NCBI GenBank assembly: GCA_964019165.1
Contig: OZ025272.1
Location: 11,270,531 to 11,334,530 of the forward strand
Direction: 5' to 3'
Origin: Mastigias papua
Lineage: Eukaryota > Cnidaria > Scyphozoa > Rhizostomeae > Mastigiidae
Length of the DNA stretch: 64,000 nt
Part shown: positions 58,945-64,000 of the stretch, piece by piece
Layout of the letters: each line of letters opens with the position of its first letter
Position numbering within the stretch: position 1 is the stretch's first letter
Translations under genes and position numbers: made by a program
The notes under the pieces: generated by a model
What the model saw: only the letters and a program-made list of their open reading frames with translations
What the model was told of the DNA's origin: nothing
The model's database searches: none

Positions 58945-61221
58945 GTACAAGTAGGGTTTAAACGAGGCAAGTTTACGCTGATAGACACAATAATATTGAA
59001 GCCTTTGGCCAAGAATGCCATGGTCAACTGTATCAACGACTTTTTTGAGATCTATGAATACCAATACCCACTTTGTTTCCTAGGTCCAGTCTCCTGTACC
59101 AGTCATCGATGCTTTCTAGCAGACATATTAAGGCAGAATGCAGGCGTAGACCATTGTCATCAATGAATTCGTACAATTGATCGGTAATAAGTTTTTCAAG
59201 CAGCCTTGAGATAGCAGGTAAGATAGAAATAGGGCGATAGTTGGACTTTTCAGCCTTGTCTCTTTCCTTAAACATTGGAGTAGCTCTGGCTAATTTCCAT
59301 GCGTCCGGAAAGACGCTCGTTTGAATGGATGTATTAAACAGGATTGCCAGAGAGTTCTCAGTATAGTGGGGCATGCTTTTCATTTAGTGGGCATGCTTTT
59401 CATTTATAGCAGAGAATACAGCTGACCACTCGTTTACAAGCGAATTGACATTGTCTGCTAGGGTTGTCACATGCTCAAAACATACACTAGCTACATCAGC
59501 AAGGAAATCACCTTCAATGAAATTATTCATCATTTTTGTTTTTATCACTTTGTGGTATTTAGTGATGGATCCATTTTGTTTTCGTATGCAATATACCGTG
59601 CAATGATTACTTAAAGAAATTTTGTGAACCCCTGCTTCTATAATGTTCCTTGGGCAAGTTGTAGCAATACGATCTATAATAGTGGCTGAGCTGAGTGCAG
59701 CCCTAGTTGGTTCGTTAATTAGTTGTGTAAAGCTGAATACCTCATAAAGGTTATATATATGCTTAGCATCACCTCCTGTAGTTAGGCCTGCTGATTTATA
59801 ATGAAGATCACAATTGGTGTCACCAAGTAGAAGTAATTATTTTCAGCCTAGTAAATACATCTACAAGGTCACTTCGTGGTTTGTACCAAGCACGAACAAC
59901 AAGGACTTGCTTTGGAGGGCTCAGTTTCAGTGCATATGAGCTCCAATCCCTTAGCTGGGATGTCAGATCGATGTCTGAACTTAATGGAATCTCTGATATA
60001 AATTGAAACCCCTCCCCCATTACAGGATCTAGCGTGGCATACTTGTTCATAGTCAAGTATATGAGTTAGGCCTTTAGGATACACACCATCCAGTTTAGTC
60101 TCATTTAGAGCCAGGGTATGTATACCTAAATCAATGAACGCATTTTGGATCTCATCATAGTGTCTACGAAGCCCATTAACATTCAGGGATCGCCATGCCG
60201 TTTTTGAACCCAAGATGTTGATGACACTGATTACATGCTACATTAAATACTACACAACTTTGCGACTAGGTTGGAGGTGAGGTCATTTAATCGCTTATAA
60301 TTGAGGTGAAGATCTATACGTACTATTTCCTTTGAACCTATGTTGTTGTTGTCACAGTGTTCAGTCTGAGAGAGCAGATCTTCTTGTTTAATTCCTCAAC
60401 AATCTTCCCTGCAGACGACTGATCTGTTCTTCTAACTGGAGTAGAAATCACCACTGTGACATTTAGCTGTTTGGCTTCTATAGTCTTGTTTAGATGGAAC
60501 AATCCATCCAGAGTGCAATCAGCTGTGGAATCTTTACTCGTTGCATCATTAGTACCAACATGCATTATCACATGACTAGGCTTTTTGCTTAAAAGTGGCT
60601 GCATGTAAAGATTGTTTAGGTTAGCAACGGTAGAACTTGGGAAGTACTTAACTTTTACCAAACCAATTTGGCTCATCCGTCTTTCTTCATTCCCATGCAG
60701 CATGCTATCGCTCATAATTAGAACGGTCCTCTTTCTCCAAGTATGGGGTTCCTGAGTTGTGAATGGTTTTTTGAGTTTCTCACTTATTATTCCGTCCCGT
60801 ATTGATACACTAGTTTTCCTATTGTATGTTGCTCTTTCTCGCCACATTTGTTATCAATTTAAGGTCTTCTTGACTACCCAAGGATGCTGTGTGGTCCACC
60901 TTGCATAAACCATTCCAGATATGTTGATATTGTTCTTGTATATTTCCGATTTCACTAGTTCGGGTTTACCTGATTAAATACTCCGCTTATCCCAAGTGTT
61001 TGTCTTCCACGTCAATTCTCGTTTGCAGTGTAGCCCAGTCACCCAGTGTCAGTCGAGGCGGTTATGGAAAGATTTGTCATTCCATCGTTATAGTTGTTTA
61101 GGGGTCGCTGGAGGACATGCATTTGTGGACCTCTAGCATAATTTCTTCTTGAAGGTTTTTCTGTTGATCTTCCGCTTGCATCTCTTCTGTATAAGCTCTT
61201 CGAACATAGACTCACAACCAT
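58945..61221 (-). mobile_element. CR1-like LINE retaining esterase-type ORF1, endonuclease and start of RT
   Basis: Minus strand. ORF1-like frame 60847-60338 (169 codons) has VLIMSDSMLHGNEERRM, then a conserved HVIMHVGTNDATSKD. This is the SGNH-hydrolase pattern (Ser in the first block, GTND block) reported for CR1 ORF1 proteins. A basic segment precedes it (61221-61039). The endonuclease from 60213 has LNVNGLRRHYDEI, LALNETKLDG, GGGVSIYIRDSI, VRAWYKP, DTNCDLHYK, ATIIDRI and LSNHCTVY (SNH replacing the usual SDH). RT begins at 59383 with NYRPISILPAISRLLEKL and stops after FIDLKKVVDTVDHGILGQ at about 58945, where the plus-strand tail starts. Frameshifts are present; the 3' half is missing. Confidence 0.85.
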
Positions 61222-62330
61222 TTACTCTTAGGTCCCGAATAGGCAGGGGGGGGAAAGGACGCTTTTTCGTGACCTAAGAGTAGTAGCACTCTCAGTGCGC
61301 ACGTTTGAAGTCTATTGATTTTGTCATTCCATGTTTTTCCACTAAACACCCAAATCAGTGGGAAACGATTAAAGTTATGTAGTACAAAATAATTGTATAA
61401 TATAGCATTTTTCATATTCAAAGTTAGGAGCGATCCTAGAAAAAGCCCTGATTTTGTTTGAAGTATTTTTTGCAGATAGATTGTAGATGCTGATGTTGTT
61501 TAGTTTTAATAGTTCCTCCACATAACAGTTGTCTAGACTACAGTCCAACTTTTTTCAATGCAAATTCCAATATCATTTTTAGACCAATAAGCATTATTAG
61601 TTTATATTTCTCAGGGTTTGCAACCATTTCGTTGTTATTATACCAATCAGTTATGCATTTCATCTCTATAGGAACGTGAGTTTTTGCGTCTAGACTGCTG
61701 TTCCTTCACTGACATCCTTCTTTGATCTGTTGTTGGCGCGTATCATTATTTCGGAAACAGTGAGAGGAGACGGTGATGTTGACTGTACTAAGACTCTACT
61801 CTGACTAAACTTTACAACATAAATTACATGCACATAAACAGAAACAGAGAATAACAGAAAATAAACACGAATTGCGTTGAAGAAGGGTTAGATTGTTGTT
61901 AGTGGATTTATGAATAGATTCATGGGTCGATGTTTGCGTGTGGAACATCAGAAGAGGAATGAACAGATATGTGGTGGCAGGAGTAACGCAAGGTGATGTC
62001 CAAGGTGTGCGATGTTTACGTTCACTACATGTCGTTTTTGATTTGTGAAACGGCAAAATATAGGTTTTGTCCACACGAATAGGTTGTGTTTTCATCTGTA
62101 AAATTCCATAACTGCGAATGCTGTATGCCATACAAGAAGTATTTTTAAACACTGTTTATAATTTGAAATTGCACGGGAAGGGCCCCAGAGCAGATCCTTG
62201 CGGGTATACCTGATTTAACCTCCTGCAAGCTAATAGAACTATTGCCTACCTTTATTCTTTGCTTCCTTCTAACAAGGTTACTGTGCTTAAGTTTTACACT
62301 GTCTATACTAAATTTATACGCCTCCATAAA
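61222..62330 (-). mobile_element. CR1-like LINE fragment with a displaced middle
   Basis: The minus strand encodes EAYKFSIDSVKLKHSNLV, RKQRIKVGNSSISLQEVK, SGIPARI (from 62327), then about 500 bases of unrelated sequence where only about 200 are expected. It then encodes WYNNNEMVANPEKYKLIM (about 61600) and YYFVL-type HNFNRFPLIWVFSGKTW, RLQTCALRVLL (61421-61260). Same family as the elements at 33 and 56 kb. The FADD region is lost or replaced. Confidence 0.7.
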
Positions 62331-62930
62331 AGGGGGATGCCTTTCTCATTAGGACCCGCAGATTGTCAGCATGTTGTCTAGTATCAGAGTGCAGATGTAA
62401 CCCCATATTTTCTTTCTTAATAACGAAACCGGTAGCCATATTGATCTCTGCTATTTGATTGGCTAGGAGATTATCAATCGATGAATATGGTCCACTCATT
62501 TGAATTTCTCTACGGATCGATTCGATAAACGGTTGTACAGCATGCCCGTACCTACAGTAGGGTGAGAAGAGAGTCACATTCCCAGATGCAAATTCTGTTA
62601 GAAAGTCACCAACTTTGCCATTCCTGTCGGCAAATTGTTTTTATTTTCTTGTATTCTAGGAGCCTAGTAAAAAGACTTGGGTTCGGCAGCGTATTAGACA
62701 CCTCATTAATTGTTACACAGCAGTATATTCACACAATCTGCCGACAAATTGGACACGTAGTCATTGAGTATTTGAACTAAATTTCCTCAATCATGGTAAA
62801 CACACCCATTTTGTCAGCAAACTGTAGGTCTTACAGCCCCCAAAGACAATTTCCAGGAACGATCCTGCTGTCCAGGTTTAGTCCGGTCCACTGTTTCATA
62901 AAATTTTCCATTTGCCAGTTTTGAACTCTT
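62331..62930. other. Unassigned; minus-strand frame of 87 codons
   Basis: A minus-strand frame 62577-62314 (peptide with SIRREIQMSGPYSSIDNLL) is open but unrecognised. It could be a fragment of a DNA-transposon protein given the transposase at the window edge. No other feature seen. Confidence 0.2.
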
Positions 62931-62949
62931 GTGAACCGATTTGGACGAT

Positions 62950-63370
62950 TAAACTACATTCGTTGTAAAGCAACAGCAACTACATTCGTTGTAAAGCAAC
63001 GACAAACAGCAGCACAGCAGCAGCAGCACAACAGCACAAAAGCAATACAACAGCAATGCAATAAAGTAACGACAGAACAGCAAGCAGGAATACAACCACA
63101 AAGCAACCGATGGATAGCAAAGCAACAAGGCAGCAATGCAACATCAAACACCACCACCACGTCAACAACACAGCAGCATAAAATAACACGACATCAAGCA
63201 ATAACGTAGCAACAGCAAAATCAACACAATAGCAAACAACAATACGGCAACTAAATAGCAAAGCAACAACTCAACAGGAAAGAGCAAAAAGGCAACAACA
63301 TAGCAACAAAGAGCAATATAACAGCAAGCAGAAACACACAAACAGCAAACTACTAAGCAAAATACAATCA
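62950..63370 (+). repeat. CAA/CAG-rich low-complexity tract with a 28-bp duplication
   Basis: About 420 bases dominated by AGCAACA, CAGCAA and CAACAG words. It starts with a direct duplication of ACTACATTCGTTGTAAAGCA (about 62953 and 62981). Both strands are open over long stretches (Gln/Thr-rich forward, Cys/Val-rich reverse), an artefact of composition. Confidence 0.85.
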
Positions 63371-63504
63371 AGTCGAGCCCCACAAAAACCTTCACTCGGT
63401 TCCTCAATTGTGAATAAGTTTAGTATTTGTCTTTCTTTCTTTACGTCTACCGCCAATCAGTTAACTTTAGCTCACCTCCTCTTTATCAATGAGCTAGTCT
63501 ACAT

Positions 63505-63615
63505 TCAGTACAAAAATTTTCAGCGGATAAAATTTCGGACAATAAACTTCGGCGAAAATATTTTCGGACAATTTTTTGGCATTTCGGACAAATTAATTTT
63601 CGGACAAAATGTTGC
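63505..63615 (+). repeat. TTTTCGGACAA short interspersed repeats
   Basis: Variants of ATTTTCGGACAA occur four times between 63528 and 63610, spaced about 20-30 bases. Origin unknown; it may be the edge of a MITE. Confidence 0.5.
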
Positions 63616-63807
63616 CTGGTCTTTTGAATCTGGAAAGGAAAACTACGTTCAGTAATTGATTTATTGAAAGTAACCACCTGGAACGAAATTACTTTTCGAA
63701 ATCACTGTTCTAAAATACACAAAAGAGGAAAGAAGCAGAATCACTAGTATTCTTGTTTACGTATATTTTTGTGTCATTTGACAAAATGTATAAACACTTT
63801 TGCTTTT

Positions 63808-64000
63808 TTAAACATTTAAGTCTTCAAAAGGGTCTTCTGGCTCAAGTTCAAGGTTAACAGCGTCATCAATTCCAGCTATTTTGAATCCCTTTCGTATGAA
63901 ATCACCAGAATTGAGCATGTAATCATACAAGCCAAGGAGCCACCTAGCGTGTATAGGCTTCATCACTGACAGCTTGAAAGGGACTTCAACCTCATAAACA
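63808..64000 (-). CDS. C-terminus of a probable DDE transposase-derived protein (cut by the window end)
   Basis: The minus-strand frame is open from the window edge to a TAA at 63808-63810, about 63 codons. It encodes VYEVEVPFKLSVMKPIHARW, then LLGLYDYMLNSG, then FIRKGFKIAGIDDAV and a final acidic DPFEDLNV. The pattern (K)LSxxKPxHAxWL then GxxxAGI then DPFxDL resembles the C-terminal tail of DDE-superfamily transposase proteins common in cnidarian genomes. That assignment is from memory of the pattern. Everything upstream lies beyond base 64000, so intactness cannot be judged. Confidence 0.45.
   Translation of the reverse strand, partial: VYEVEVPFKLSVMKPIHARWLLGLYDYMLNSGDFIRKGFKIAGIDDAVNLELEPEDPFEDLNV

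Noticed and set aside
62954..63407. Cysteine/valine-rich minus-strand frames that look like multi-pass membrane or toxin-like peptides
   Set aside because: They are the reverse of the CAA/CAG low-complexity tract, hence compositional artefacts.

Overview
This is a window of a metazoan nuclear genome. Genes are split by GT-AG introns, coding exons are a few percent of the sequence, base composition is AT-rich, and most of the rest is transposon debris. The mix of a metazoan eIF6, a GABA-A/glycine-type receptor, Jockey/CR1-like non-LTR elements and many short terminal-inverted-repeat elements (MITEs) points to a cnidarian, probably an anthozoan. That assignment is inferred from gene and repeat style, not from a marker gene. 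I saw no rRNA, tRNA, CRISPR array or bacterial-type operon.

Layout. 1-3.7 kb: the last two coding exons of translation initiation factor 6 (EIF6, + strand), with a pogo-like DNA element in the preceding intron. 3.7-16.6 kb: no gene recognised; MITEs, a 76-bp minisatellite and simple repeats. 16.67-21.77 kb: seven consecutive in-frame exons of a Cys-loop anion channel subunit (+ strand), lacking only the signal-peptide/N-terminal exon(s). Its introns carry three hairpin elements. 22-32 kb: transposon-derived, including a foldback structure with a 225-bp tandem array (24.4-29.6 kb) and a nested MITE pair (30.3-31.4 kb).

32.7-45.4 kb holds the most interesting content: two convergent (tail-to-tail) paralogous genes, 409 and 403 residues. 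Both are built from exactly nine units of about 45 residues arranged as three repeats of a three-unit block. I recognise no described family. The two genes share exon phases but differ by one intron. About 4 kb lies between them, including a 1.8-kb TIR element that itself contains a LINE fragment and a MITE.

45.4-52.7 kb: MITEs and simple repeats, including another MITE-inside-MITE insertion. 52.7-62.3 kb: a dense stack of at least eight degenerate non-LTR retrotransposon fragments on both strands, truncated into one another. One retains an SGNH-esterase-like ORF1 and an endonuclease; others retain reverse transcriptase with damaged or intact catalytic motifs. 62.9-63.4 kb is a CAA/CAG-rich low-complexity tract. 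The window ends inside the C-terminus of a probable DNA transposase on the minus strand.

The host genes show no functional linkage. Their common feature is that introns and flanks have been expanded repeatedly by the same few families of short transposons.
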